Of a DNA stretch of 64,000 nucleotides, positions 21,223-33,770 are shown piece after piece. This stretch comes from Sabellastarte sp. h YS-2021. Taxonomy: Eukaryota > Annelida > Polychaeta > Sabellida > Sabellidae. How positions within the stretch are numbered: the stretch's first letter is position 1; every line of letters starts with the position of its first letter. The notes beneath the pieces were generated by a model, which made no database searches, had not been told where the DNA came from, and saw only the letters and a program-made list of their open reading frames with translations. A program made the translations under genes and the position numbers. The stretch spans positions 56,340,255 through 56,404,254 of the forward strand of contig OZ024933.1 in the NCBI GenBank assembly GCA_964017235.1. Reading direction: 5' to 3'.

Positions 21223-22399
21223 AGTAGCTGAATCCAGCCTTGTAGGAAGGAGGGAATTCTTTTAAGAAAACCACTACCTAACCTACAACTAAACATCATG
21301 AGAACTTTGCAATGGAATTTTCATGCACTAATGAACATATAAACTTCCAACAATCACAACATACAACTCCCAAAAAATGGCAGTATGTAGCTGTAGTTCT
21401 GACAACTGCTGACAATGTTGGTGCTGCAATTAGATGTCATAAATAGAAAATAGATAACCCATCTACATTGTAACATCCGACCCCAAGACAAGGTCAAACC
21501 AACCTGAAAGTGTCATCAGCGTAATGCCTAATCCTTTCCAAGTCAGATTTAGGCAACATTGATGTTTACTACAAATACATCCAGCATTGCAGACATACCA
21601 GCCACAACCTGCAAATGTACAAATATAAGTATCACACACATACTTATAAAGTAACAGAAATTGGTATACATACAATGGAATTTCCAATAAGATGTATCAA
21701 GAACTCATGTAAGGAAATCACCTATAAAACTAAAGATGCAATCCAAAACATACACCAATAGCTTCTGTGACTCAATCTTGACTCAATCAAGATGAAAAAG
21801 TTGCCAAGAGGTAAGTTTTTTAAGAAACTTTCTTAATGGCAGTAAAACAAAAGATTTTGTTTTATCCCAAACCTTTTGATCATCCAACTATATATCAAAC
21901 CCTTAACAGTACAGAACAGACCCATATTGAGTCAAACTGCTGTCCAAAGAGGCTAAGAGCTGGCATGATCAAATTGTAGTAGGCCCATCCAAAACCAACC
22001 GGTTCTGGCAATTGATGGGGCCAGAGTTACTTGTGACCAATTCTCCTTATAACTAAAGGAAGAATATGTCCAAGCATGAATGTCACTCCTTTACCATGAA
22101 TCTGTAGTCCACAGACTAAGACCACCAGCTTAATTGCAGTAGGCCCATCTGAAGCCAACTGGTTCTTGGCCAAAAGGCAGTCAATGGGCCCGAGTTACTT
22201 GTGACCAATTCTCCCTATAACTAAGGGAAGGGTCCAAACATGAATGTCACTACTTTACCTGAAGCTAAAATCAAAGACTTTCTTGAAAGATAATAACTTC
22301 AAGAAAGCCTTCCTCACAAGCTCAAAGGTTGTTTGATAAGAGCATGTAGGACCAATGACAAAATCCAAAACTATTGGTTTGTCTGTTACTAAAAGTTGC

Positions 22400-24660
22400 T
22401 AATCTCTTATTCATCTCACCTTTTAGACACTTCTTGACCCTTTAAGCCCCAAACCATCTGCAATTGCTGTTCTATAGCCCACAATAGTGGATGATATTAG
22501 GATGTTTTCCTTAAACTAGTAGTTCAGGAAATTTGCTCCATCTAAAACAGTGGGGTCTGAGATACACACCTGGCTCTCTTCACACCACTTCCCAAAATAG
22601 ACCAATTGATTCACAGATTCTCCTTGAGGAGTACCCCTAAGGCTCCTTAATTGTTCACCACTTCCTCTGGGAATCTTCCTGAATATTCATGACTGACTCT
22701 CGATGCCAAACATGAAGATTCAAGTAAGCTAGATTGTTGTGTAGTCTGTTGCTGAATGGTTGAGTAAACAGATTCACCCACAAAGGAAGTCTTGGAAAGA
22801 GTTTTGTGGACAAATTCACCAAAACCCAAAACCAACACATCCCTGGCCACCCTGGTGTAATCATGATGATTCTGCACCTGTAGGTGGTCATCTGGTGAAA
22901 CACCTGAGGGATGAGGGCCACTGGACAAAACACATAACTGACCAGACCCTCCCAAGATACGTTCAATGCATCTGTTTCCCAAGCCCAACTGCCTGGGACT
23001 TGAGACACATACATCTTTTGCACCGCCTGCAGAACCAACGCCCTGGGCAAAACACATGTCCATCCAGACCTTCACAAGAGATGCTCAAGCATCTGTTTTC
23101 CAAGCCTGACAGGAGACCTACATAGGAAGCCTGTGATTCATTTTTGTTGTAAACACACCAACCACTGATTGATGCCAGCAATGGCTAATTTGATTGAAAA
23201 CCTGTCACAATTCATAGCCCCTTTGGTTTGAAACACCTTATCCCTCTGGACAAGGAATCTGCTAGAACATTGAGATTCCCTGGGATGCACTTCCCTGAAT
23301 CTGAATCATCCTGGCATTCATCCAAACCATGATTCTTCACATTCAGGTACATATTACCTGAGAGTAGGTGCCTCCCTGCTTGTTCATATGGGCAACCACT
23401 AATGGACTGTCTGTGGAAATCAACAAATTTTGAATTAGCAGCTGATTTCTGAATCAATTTAAAGCTAACCACATTGCTTTTAGCTACAGAATGTTACATG
23501 GAGCCTTGACTCTACCTGATTCCACAGATCACTGGCTATTCGATGCTTCCAGTGAGCACCCTAACCCTTTTGAGAAGTATCTGTGAAGGGAAGGAGACTG
23601 TGCTCCTTCTGAAGGAGTGGTTAGTCCTAGTTCAAAATTGAAAGATTTGACCACCACTGAAGATGATCCCTGTGAACCAGAGAAGTGGGATATCCAGAGA
23701 TTGAGAATATCTGCAGAGTTCTTCAGATACCATTGCAGTGACTTCACCTACAGATAACCCATGGTATCGTCCTCTCCAATGAAGCCATGCTTTCAACGTG
23801 ACATGAGCTTCCCTGGAAATATATGACAAGCTTTCAACATGGTAACTGTCTTTTCGAGAAGACAATCGATTTTCTTTTGAGTAGGGAAGACTAGCCCTAC
23901 CCTGAGGTAGAATTTGTAACCAAAAATTCGATTTCTTGAGTTGGAAATAAATCTGTTTTTTTTTTAGAAATTTGTGATCCAACCTAGGCTTTTGACAAAA
24001 TGAACCAACCAGTGGGTGTTTTCTTGGTATAGCTGTTTTGAGTTTGTTCTCATTAGCCAACCGTCTATATACTGGCAAATACTGATGCCGTCTGCAAGAG
24101 CCATCAGTTTCAACTCTTTTGCTACCATGGTGAACCCGAGAGAAACTAGCAATACTGAAGGGTAAGGCAGTGAACTGGTAGAATCTGTAGCCTCAAATGA
24201 AGCGAAGATACTTTTGATAGCTGGGTCTATCGGTGAAGAGTGTGTACCCATAAGGTCGAGTGGCGTCATCCACTCGCCTTCTATAAACAAATTCCGAATA
24301 TTGAACAGTTTCATATTAAGTATTACTAAGGTACATGAAAGCTTGTTTACCTGACCTTAACTATTACTGGCTGCCATTTGTTCCTTGCTTATCACAAGAA
24401 ATAAACTGTAAAATTCCAGCGATATGACACTTGACTGGTGTTATCGCCCTTTTGTCGATCATTTCATAAACAGCTTCTATCAAAAACTCTGTTTCTTGTC
24501 TTTTTTTTTTTTTTTTACTACTGCCCTGTAAGGCAATCACTTCCTCCTGCAAACTTGCCCTTGAAAAGTCTGGATAAAAATATCCTCCTGCAAGAGTAAA
24601 GACTTGTATACTGGCAAAGCTGGACAAAAACTTCCTAAAAACACAGGAAGCCACATACCA
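22400..24660 (-). pseudogene. DIRS-C reverse transcriptase, RNase H and recombinase remnants
   Basis: Reverse transcriptase remnants run from about 24314 to 23964: FTMVAKELKLMALADGISIC then QYIDGW in place of YLDD, so the catalytic box is lost. Around 23470-23210 there are RNase H-linker remains (GNLNVLADSLSRG). At 23050-22655 there are pieces resembling the DIRS-A linker (WETDALNVSWEGLVSYVF). The frames switch repeatedly. Confidence 0.65.
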
Positions 24661-25657
24661 CTCCTGCTTCTATAGGGCCTAGAAAAACAAGATCCTCTCC
24701 TCTTGTAACTAGCTCAGGAGAAGGAGCCACTTGTCCCTGAAGTTAAGAGTAAATGTCTTGAACATCTGACAATATGTCCAGCAAGAAAAACCTCATAAGG
24801 AGCGAATAATACATTGTATGTTGCTAAATACATTTTAAATTACAGCCCTCCTGTTGAGTCACATGTTGTTGTTAGACATGGTCAAACTCCAACAAGAAGA
24901 TTGACTGTGGACTGGAAATGCAAACACATAGCACACAGTCCAAGGCATTATTGAAGTCTATAACATTTCATGCTGATCCCTTACATTGTTAAGTTAGACC
25001 TGAAACTGAAGAGTGAGTCAATACATGTTGGCCCTCTCTTACAGTCTACTAAAAGGGAAATTGTTTCAAAGTGTCTGAAAAGTGATCTTCCTGTAGATCT
25101 CCTGCAACTAAGGAGCTGTCAAGGAAAGTGATTTAAGTAAAGAACTGGAAATATTGGTCACATTCTTTGCTGGTTGTGGCAATTCCTTGATATAGGTAAC
25201 TATGACAAAACAGAGGGAACATTCACAGTGCCCACCTCTGTTATATCAATCTCTAGCCTTTAACTAACAGTCAGCCAAGTGTCTGAAAAATATGGACCAG
25301 CTTGTTGGTATCTTGAGATGAATCACAATCCCATCATCTGACAACCTGATTCTAAACCTTCTGGGAGGCATAGAAACGTAATTGTACTGTAAATGACACT
25401 TTGTATTTCAACAATGTGAACCTGTGTAAATTCATTGAATAAAACAACTTTCTTGCTGAGATGAATGACAGGCCCCGTCATCTGACAACCCGATTCTAAA
25501 CCTTTTGGGAGGTATAGAAACTCGATTGTCCATCAGTGACGTCATGCAAGCATTTTCCTCCACAGAATGTTTTGACTGAACCCCGATGGAAATGTTTTCC
25601 GAAGAGGCAGTCTTTCCTGCATTCAAAACTCCTTCACGGTGCAGTGTCCATGGCAAC

Positions 25658-26065
25658 TTAAATGGCTGCCCCCAAGGGAGATTCCTTCTTCTGGTGAATC
25701 GACAATCTATTCAACTGGGAAGCATATTGTGATAAAGATGCTGCCAAAGCCTGGCTATTAGAACCCGACGTGTGAACACCATTTGTGACAATCGAATTGT
25801 CATTGTCGTCGAAGATGGCGTCGTCCATAACTGGTTTTTGTTCTTCAAGAGTACATTCTTCTAGGCATGTATGCTGCAAAATTATAGCTTCCAACGTCCA
25901 GCAAACTGAACCAAATGACTGGCAAGCTATATAAAATATTATTGTTGCATTATGACCTTCTTTATGTTGATTTATTTCCTCAAGGTTGAAGACGATCGAA
26001 CTTTCGATGTCACCATCCAAAAGTCCTTTATTTACATAATATAATGCATACCTTCGAAGATTCAA
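25658..26065 (-). pseudogene. DIRS-C Gag-like N-terminal remnant
   Basis: This is an open stretch of 135 codons. It has a diverged version of the Gag cysteine cluster (YIAC...SVC...TCLEECTLEEQKP) at the same relative place as in DIRS-A and DIRS-B. Later sequence is Ser/Asn rich. It is the first frame inside the right terminal repeat, as expected for Gag. Confidence 0.5.
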
Positions 26066-26526
26066 TAAATGTATAAGTTCTGTATCATATATATGTAAAA
26101 TATGAAGTGAGATTCACTATAAAATCTCAAAAAATAAATAAAACCCTGACAAAACTTCTCCTAATTCCCAAAGACGTCCATACTGTTGATGGCCAACAAA
26201 AATAATTAAGTAAACAATGTGGTCATGTGACCTAATTGGCGGGAGGACGGACTACTGTAACCCAATGGCTTGGTTAAGGTTGTTACATAACCTTAAAAAT
26301 CGCATCTCTGCGTTGGCCATTGGGTTGGATGGCTCCAACAAATAGTTACTGTTAGGAAATGGTAAGGGTATTTCGCTATAAAATTCACACTTTTCCACCC
26401 TTTCAATTGCGTTCTTTGACAGAAGAGACTGGATACAAGTGGCCAGTGATTGGTCTCTTGACGGGCCTTGTACTCTGACAGAATCAGAGGGAATCTGACC
26501 AAATTTGGTTTTGAAAGGAATGGCAG

Positions 26527-29107
26527 TATCCCAGATAGCAAGACTCTGTAGGGCCACCGCTGGCCCATTGGCGGCATAGCTGTCGGTCCGACGTTGGCTG
26601 CAGGCGGTGGCCAGCCGTTGGCGTGACCGGCTGATAGGCAGTGGTCCACCGTTGGTAGCCGACAATACGGTTTTCTGATGGACCTTCAGTGGCCCACTGT
26701 CGGCAGCCAATGATAAGCTTTTCTATTGGCCCACCAGTGGCCCACCTTCAGTAGCCGACAAGGTTGACTGGTGGTCCACCAGTGGCCCACTGTTGGGTGC
26801 CATCAAAGGTGGTTCTCTGGTGCCGTGACCAGCTGATAGACAGTGGCCCACTGTTGGCAGCCAACAATAAGGTTTACTGGTGGCCCATCAGTGGCCCACT
26901 GTTGGGTGCCATCAATGGTGGTTCTCTGGTGGCGTGACCAGCTGATAGACAGTGGCTCACTGTTGGCAGCCAACAATAAGGTTTACTGGTGGCCCATCAG
27001 TGGCCCACTGTTGAGTGCCAACAGTGGTGGTTCTCTGGTGGCGTGACCAGCTGATAGACAGTGGTCCACTGTTGGCAGCCAACAATAAGGTTTACTAGTG
27101 GCCCATCAGTGGCCCACTGGCTTTTTGGCCGGTGGATGTGTCGGTCTGACATTGGCAAGCCACTGGTAAAATTTTACTACCACTATAATATAGCATCAGC
27201 CAATCAGATTGCAGCATGAAGTTATGTGGCCATTGTTTAACAGAAAGCAAATAATTGACAGATTGTGGGTGGATTTTAGTTAAGGGAATCCCTGATAAGT
27301 CACATGACCAAACATAAACAATGGTGGAACAGTATCTTAGGATGATATGTTCCATAGTCAAATAATAAAATTATAATGTTCAGAAACAACTTTTCTTACT
27401 GTGAATTTCTAATGAGAATGTTATTTTTATGTCTAAAATTGTTAAATAGTTAGTTAAAAATTGTGGGCCCACTGAAATATGATTTTTAGACATACCATAA
27501 TAAATAATTTTTTACTAAGTGTCTCAATATCCCCTATTATTGCTCGCCGCCATCTTGAATAAAAAGCCACCATTGGCCCACCGTTGGCCCAACCTTGGCA
27601 GCCTGAGTTTTGCTTGGCAAGCCTTCATTGGGCCAGCATTGGCATGGGTAATTCGGCCACTGATTGGAATATATTTCAAGGGTAATTCAGCTACTAATTG
27701 GAATATGTTTCAAGTGTAATTATTCCTTTCAACTTAAGAAACTTTATATTTTATCGGACACATACATATTGCAGCCAGTGGACCAAGGGTCGTCCAGTGG
27801 TGGCTACACCTCAACCCCAATTAATAGGGTTTTGATTGAATATCATATTTTTCTCCTGTACATGTTTTATGGTTTGTTTACAGGGGAAACTTTCACTTCT
27901 GTTAACTTTTCTGTGTAATTATCAGATGATTTTATTGATTAGATCTAAAATCCGGGTGGAAATTAGAAAATTCCCATCAGTGGCCCATCGATCATAGCTT
28001 ATATACCACTGATATAGTTGGTGGGCTGCCAGTGGTAAATCTTGGAAGAAATTTGTGGCCCAAGAATGGGAAGAAAAGAAATATATATTAAGGCAGAGAT
28101 GTGACATCTGTTATTTAAAAATGTTGGTGTCTCGGTGATATACACACACATACATAAAGTATCCAATTACTTTGCCGTCTGTGGGCCACCGGTGGGCCAA
28201 CAGTATGTGTATCATGCAGGCAGAAGGTGGACCACTGATGGACCACCAGTGGCAAATCTTACAATTTTTTCATGTAATAAAATTCAGAACAGCTACTTTT
28301 GGAAAGTAATTCACTTGAAACAAATGAATTTAAGCCAAGACAGCCTCTCTTCAAGATCTGTCAAAACAAATGCCGTTCAGCAGAGCTTGAGGTGTAGCCA
28401 CCAGAGGACCACCATTGGTCCACCAACTAAGTATAGCTTTTACAGATGATAGTTGCATGTGTCAGACAAAAACAAATTCTGCGATAGTTTTAGGTTTCAT
28501 CAAAAAACAAATTAATATCAAAAGGAAAAAATGAAAATATCTTTCTTTAACCTTCACTAAAAAAATATATATATGCGCCACCAGTGGCCCACTGGCTGCC
28601 CATCATGGGTCATGTACTACTTATGTAGTGGGTGGACCATTGATGGACCACCTGTGGCAAATATATAAGCAAGTAATATATAAAGTAATAAAGTGGAGAA
28701 AAGACTGACTGAGCAAAATGAAGGAATACAGAATAAGTTTGTTAAAAAATGACACTAACTTATGTTAAGTGAAAGAAAACACACATTTTATCTAATTTTT
28801 CCCAGGATTTTACACCAGTGGGTGTAGGCTGGTACCTGAGCTACAGCCACTGACTCTGGTAGTTGGTGGGCCAACTGTGGGCCATGCAATGTATTTATAT
28901 TTTGAAATAATATGTTTTTAACATTGAATATTGTTAAATAATATGTCAGAAAACAGTATTTGAGGTTGCTTTTGAAGTTGTTTATAATGCTTTAAAATTT
29001 TGAAAAAAAAATGCAGTCAGTGGGCCACCAGTGGCTCAATGGTGGCCCACAAGCTATATTTTGCCACCCATAGCCAACGGTGGCCCACTAGCGTCTTGCT
29101 ATCTGGG
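26527..29107. mobile_element. 2.6-kb terminal-inverted-repeat element of TGGCCCAC words
   Basis: The termini are ATCCCAGATAGCAAGAC and GTCTTGCTATCTGGGAT. Imperfect inverted similarity continues inward through GGGCCACCGCTGGCCCATTG against its partner. The inside holds dozens of degenerate copies of TGGCCCACTGTTGG/CCAGTGGCCCAC in both orientations, densest at 26570-27140 as ~110-bp tandem units and scattered between AT-rich spacers to 29100. It has no coding capacity. The DIRS-A2 homologue (49190-49210) lacks it, which fixes the borders to within a few bases. Target duplication is not resolved. Confidence 0.75.
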
Positions 29108-31406
29108 ATGTAGCCATTGGTGATAATGTTTAACACGTTTGAAGAACATTAATTTTGTTTGTTTGCCAGTCTCTTCTGAAAGAACGGAGGCGACCTCCTA
29201 CTGGTGGACTGAGGGAGGCTTTTAAGGAGTCATTGGGGAGAGGAGTTTCCACGCCCCCGCCCGATGTGGTGGGGTCGAAAACGACCCCTGGAGCCTCTGA
29301 AGTTCGGTTTCCCCCTTCCTGAGGAAAACGATTGGTTATTGCTTTGTGAGGAGTTGCCCCCATACGGGCGTTTCCTGTAGGAGCCTCTTTTCTTGTTGTG
29401 GGGACCGCAAAAGGGCTTATAGGGTCCGAAACCCTAGGAGTCTTTAGAGGTGCCTTTTTTGAGGAGGAAGTCTTGACGTTCCTTCACAAGTTGAGACTGG
29501 AACAAGGAGGGGTCCCAAAAGGACGGGTTCCTGAGTTCTTGGCGTCTCGTTTCCCCTAACTGTGGTTGCAAGAGGGTCATTTCGGCTTTGCGCCTAAGCA
29601 AGCCAGTGTTACCCATAGAATATAGTTCCCTCTGGAGAATATGGGCTAGGGATTTGCTGAGGCATGTAAGAGCCCTGTGTTGGATAAGAACCGTCTTATT
29701 CCAAAAATCTAAGTACTCACAGGTTTGTTCATAGCCACGCTTTGCTGCTTTCTCAGGATTGGCACCTTTCTGGATCTGAGTTTTAACCTTCTTGATGGTT
29801 CATTTAATGCTATGTTGACACTTTTCAAGAGAAGCATTGCAAGAAGATGAAGTTTTGGCAAAGGCAGGAGTGAAGTTGAGCGTGGAGATATTTTACCTAG
29901 CTTGGTGTTCCAATTCCTTAAGAATTGGTAGGGGAAACTTGCCCATAGGAGCCCCAGGGGGTTTAGGAGTAATACAGATTTGGGCAAAATCCGTATTCAA
30001 CTCCTGAAATTTTTCCTGATAACAGGGCTGTCCCACACTGTACCACTTTGTAGTGGAAGGAGGAGGTTTGATATATTTACCCTCAGGTAAATTAGCGGCC
30101 TGAAAGTCATGTTCAAATTTATCAAAGGCATCTTTGATAACTGAGCTAAGTGGAAGTATAGAGGAAGGACCTCTAGGTCTGAGCTCTTGACGGCCTTTCT
30201 CATCGTCCAGACCCATGACTGAAGTTGAGGACCTAGGCATAGACTCCCTGGGTCAGGGAGGGAAAGAATGCGGCTAAAAGTGTCAACCTCTTCAGCATAC
30301 TGTGACGGAATGTCAGACAGAGCTACTTCCCTATAATAAGGGGGGGTCTGGATCATTTTGAGGTTGGTCTTGATCAGAGACAGCCCCTGAGGGCTGAGCC
30401 CCAGAGGGCTTAGAAGACCTGTGTCTGGCTACAGAGGACTGATCCTCCTCTGAGGAGGATGACACATATCTGGACCTGGTTTTATGTTTACTCTTATCAG
30501 AATGTTTTTTAGGTTTGGCAGATGGAATCCGAGATTCATTGGATTCCTCATTGAATTGATCCGAGGCAGACCTGGGTTCAACCTCATGCCTACTGCGAGA
30601 ATGACAGTGTTTTTTAAGTCTACCCAAGACCTTCTTAGAAGGTTCCTCGGATGCTCTAGCATTCTGATCTGATGCATTATGAGGATCAGATCCGAGACGT
30701 GGAGGAATTGCTGGACCATAGTCCACATCCATATCCTCGGTCTGAATGGTAGTTCTAGGTCTCGGAGGGGGTAGGTGCAGATATAACAACAGCACGAGAT
30801 GATGTACCAGGTTTAGAAGCAGAAACCGAGGTCTGATCCACCTCGGTTTGTTTTTTAGAAGTCAACTCCTCTCGGAGTGACTGAAAAGCTTGCAACATAG
30901 ATGCCTAGAAAGAACCCATTTGCTGCTGTAAATGGATGTTAAGTGAATTACCCAGGGATTTTTCTAGATTTGTTTCAATTTTCTGCTGTAAGGCAGTACC
31001 TGGGGTGGGTGAGACAGTTTTGGCTGGAGTTTTGAGAGACAATGAACTGAAGCGTAGGGGCTGAGGACGTGGGGGTGAGGTAAATAAATTGTCTGCAGCA
31101 CTCTCAAGGTCTGCATTGGAACCAGTTAAGGAATCCCCATCGCCCTCACCCAAAAGATCAAGTTCATCATCTTTTGCACTAGAAGCGTCCGCCTTTTGTT
31201 TCTTTATATAGCGTTTCCTGTGTTGAATTTTGTTCATCTGTGAAAGATGCACAGATATCACAGGGCGCTTCAAAGGACACACAGGGGTCATCACCCTTGC
31301 CAGATTCCCTACAGGTAGGGCAATAGTTGTTTAAATCAAAAGAAAAACAAAAATGACGGCATTTTCTAGCTCTCAGTTTGTCTTTATTCGTTTGATGGGT
31401 GGACAT
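29108..31406 (-). pseudogene. DIRS-A1 Gag-like ORF, frameshifted
   Basis: The start at 31406 (MSTHQTNKDKLRARKCRHFC) is followed by CPTCRESGKGDDPCV and CDICASFTDEQ, the same cysteine spacing as DIRS-B Gag. The reading then shifts frame several times: charged and Ser-rich segments at 31294-30905 and 30795-30331; a more conserved block at 30240-29893 (FEHDFQAANLPEGKYIKPPP); and a basic C-terminal part at 29363-29130. Homologous blocks occur in DIRS-A2 at 49200-50100. Gag function is inferred from position. Confidence 0.7.
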
Positions 31407-31636
31407 TTTAAATGCAATAAAGGACGTAGATGTAAAAAGCCTGAACCGAGGAAAACTCAAAACACGCGAAAATAAGAAATATACTTATCCTGAAAAAACA
31501 GAAATTTTACAGAATAATCCATGTTATATAATAAAAGAAAATTAATAACCAAAAATAGACATCCAAGAATACGCAAAAGCTGAGATATAAATGAAAATGT
31601 CTGTATAATTTACAGAAAGCTACCAGTTCAACATGG

Positions 31637-31801
31637 CCAACGAGAAAGTAGGGCGATTGGTCAGAAGTTATCAAAGTGACACAACTTGAGGCTACGGCCA
31701 ACTATAAATGTCTATTTTTCTTAGACGTTGGCCATGATGCCTTGTGGCCATCCGAGAACAGCATTCAGTCCCACATGGTAAGCTATTGTAGCATAATAAA
31801 A
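31637..31801. repeat. DIRS-A1 right inverted terminal repeat
   Basis: It is the reverse complement of 17518-17706 over most of its length, outermost part GTAGCATAATAAAA. It lies immediately upstream of the Gag start on the minus strand, so promoter activity is expected here. Confidence 0.85.
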
Positions 31802-32098
31802 TCAATACTTTTCTAGTTACAACTGATTTACTCAACAGTGAGAATCCCAAAGTAGCTTTTGCTCAGCTATGCAATCAGTTAAAGGGCTTTAATTTTGATA
31901 TGGTATAGCTCACGCAAAAGTATGTGAATAACATATTTAAAGGAATACTGTAAATGAAATAGTTTTCAAGTTACAACTAATTTACTCAACAGTGAGAACC
32001 CGAAAGTAGCTATTACTCAGCTATGCAAGGAGCTACAGGTCTGCAATTTTACTATGTTATAGCTGACCCAAAAGTACATCAAAAACATATTAAAACAA
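31802..32098. repeat. GTAGCTATTACTCA-family array, left part
   Basis: Two units of about 155 bp contain CAACTGATTTACTCAACAGT, AAGTAGCTATTACTCAGCTA and AAAAGTANNTGAATAACATA-like words. The array is interrupted at 32098 by an element and resumes at 34978. Confidence 0.75.
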
Positions 32099-32389
32099 GA
32101 CCACTGCCATGGTATGATCTCCCGCCGCACTACATCAAAAAGTAGGTCAACAACATATTTGACAAAACTCCTTTAAATTGAATAGTTTTGCTGTTATAAA
32201 TTATTTAAATCAAAAAAGTCAAAGTAGCTATTACTGAGTTTGGCCATCGAATGGCCACATTCCAGAGTTAGAGCCACTGAATGTACATATTCCGCAGTTA
32301 TGTACATGTAAGATATGCACTAAAAAGGTTTGGATATCTTCATTCCACCTCAAAGAAGGGGCCCAAGGTCTTACCCTTACCCTGTGCTT

Positions 32390-33770
32390 TTCCACAGGTT
32401 GGTTTGAAGCTCTCCCAAAAGTAGGTGAATGAGTTATTTGAGAAAAATTGGCCATCTGCAATACTTCTAGAGATAATTCGCATATACTCATTTTCAGTAG
32501 GCGAGTAATTAGCTATGGGTCTGAAACTTCACTATGTGAAGGCCCTTGCAAAAGTAGGTGAATGAGTTATTTGAGAAAAAATTGGCTATCTGCAATACTT
32601 TTCAGAGATAATTCGCATTTACTCATTTTGAGTAGGTGAGTAATTAGCTATGGGTGTGAAACTTCACCAAGTGAAAGCTCTCCCAAAAGTAGGTGAATGA
32701 GTTATTTGAGAAAAATTGGCTATCTGCAATACTTTTACAGATAATTCGCATTTACTCATTTTCAGTAGGTGAGTAATTAGCTATGGGTCTGAAACTTCAC
32801 CAAGTGAAAGCTCTCCCAAAAGTAGGTGAATGAGTTATTTGAGAAAAATTGGCTATCTGCAATACTTTTAGAGATAATTCGCATTTACTCATTTTGAGTA
32901 TGTGAGTAATTAGCTATGGGTCTGAAACTTCACCAAGTGAAAGCTCTCCCAAAAGTAGGTGAATGAGTTATTTGAGAAAAATTGGCTATCTGCAATACTT
33001 TTACAGATAATTCGCATTTACTCATTTTCAGTAGGTGAGTAATTAGCTATGGGTCTGAAACTTCACCATGTGAAAGGTCTCCCAAAAGTAGGTGAATGAG
33101 TTATTTGAGAAAAATTGGCTATCTGCAATACTTTTAGCGATAATTCGCATTTACTCATTTTGAGTAGGTGAGTAATTAGCTATGGGTGTGAAACTTCACC
33201 AAGTGAAAGTTCTCCCAAAAGTAGTTGAATGAGTTATTTGAGAAAAATTGGCCATCTGCAATACTTTTAGAGATAATTAGCATTTACTCATTTTCAGTAG
33301 CTGAGTAATTAGCTATGGGTCTGAAACTTCACCATGTGAAAGCTCTCCCAAAAGTAGGTGAACGAGTTATTTGAGAAAAATTGGCTATCTGCAATACTTT
33401 TAGCGATAATTCACATTTACTCATTTTCAGTAGGTGAGTAATTATCTATAGGTCTGAAATTTCACCATGTGAAAGCTCTCCCAAAAGTAGATGAAGGAGT
33501 TATTTGAGAAAAATTGGCTATCTGCAATACTTTTACACATAATTCGCATTTACTCATTTTGAGTAGGTGAGTAATTAGCTATGGGTCTGAAACTTTATCA
33601 AGTGAAAGCTCTCCCAAAAGTAGGTGAATGAGTTATTTGAGAAAAATTGGCTATCTGCAATAGTTTTAGAGATAATTCACATTTACTCATTTTGAGTAGG
33701 TGAGTAATTATCTACGGGTCTGAAACTTCACCATGTCAAAGCTCTCCCAAAAGTAGATGAATGACTTAAA
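32390..33770. repeat. ~134-bp tandem array (about 10 units)
   Basis: Units carry AAAAGTAGGTGAATGAGTTA, TTTGAGAAAAATTGGCTATC, TGCAATACTTTTAGAGATAA and GTGAGTAATTAGCTATGGGT. The same family recurs at 54530-55620. Confidence 0.9.

Larger units (their letters stand above)
21087..26383 (-). mobile_element. DIRS-C retrotransposon, decayed, inside DIRS-A1
   Basis: The borders come from the DIRS-A2 homologue, where GAGAGATTTAGATTTTCCACC is uninterrupted. The right end carries a terminal repeat ending GCTATAAAA (26350-26383). Near the left end there is an internal complementary region (21135-21222) whose second half mirrors the right end. The outer left terminal repeat is not apparent and may be deleted. 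Coding remnants are full of stops and shifts, so this is an old copy, or was old before insertion. Confidence 0.65.
17518..31801 (-). mobile_element. DIRS-A1 retrotransposon with two nested insertions
   Basis: This is a complete but non-functional DIRS-type (tyrosine recombinase) retrotransposon reading right to left. It has a 5' terminal repeat (31637-31801), Gag-like ORF (31406 to 29108), reverse transcriptase, RNase H, tyrosine recombinase, internal complementary region and left terminal repeat. Without its insertions (21087-26383 and 26527-29107) it is about 6.4 kb, a normal DIRS size. It ends at AATAAAA on the right and starts TTGAAAATTTTAATT on the left. It sits in the intron between exons 2 and 3, in sense with the gene. 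Confidence 0.85.
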
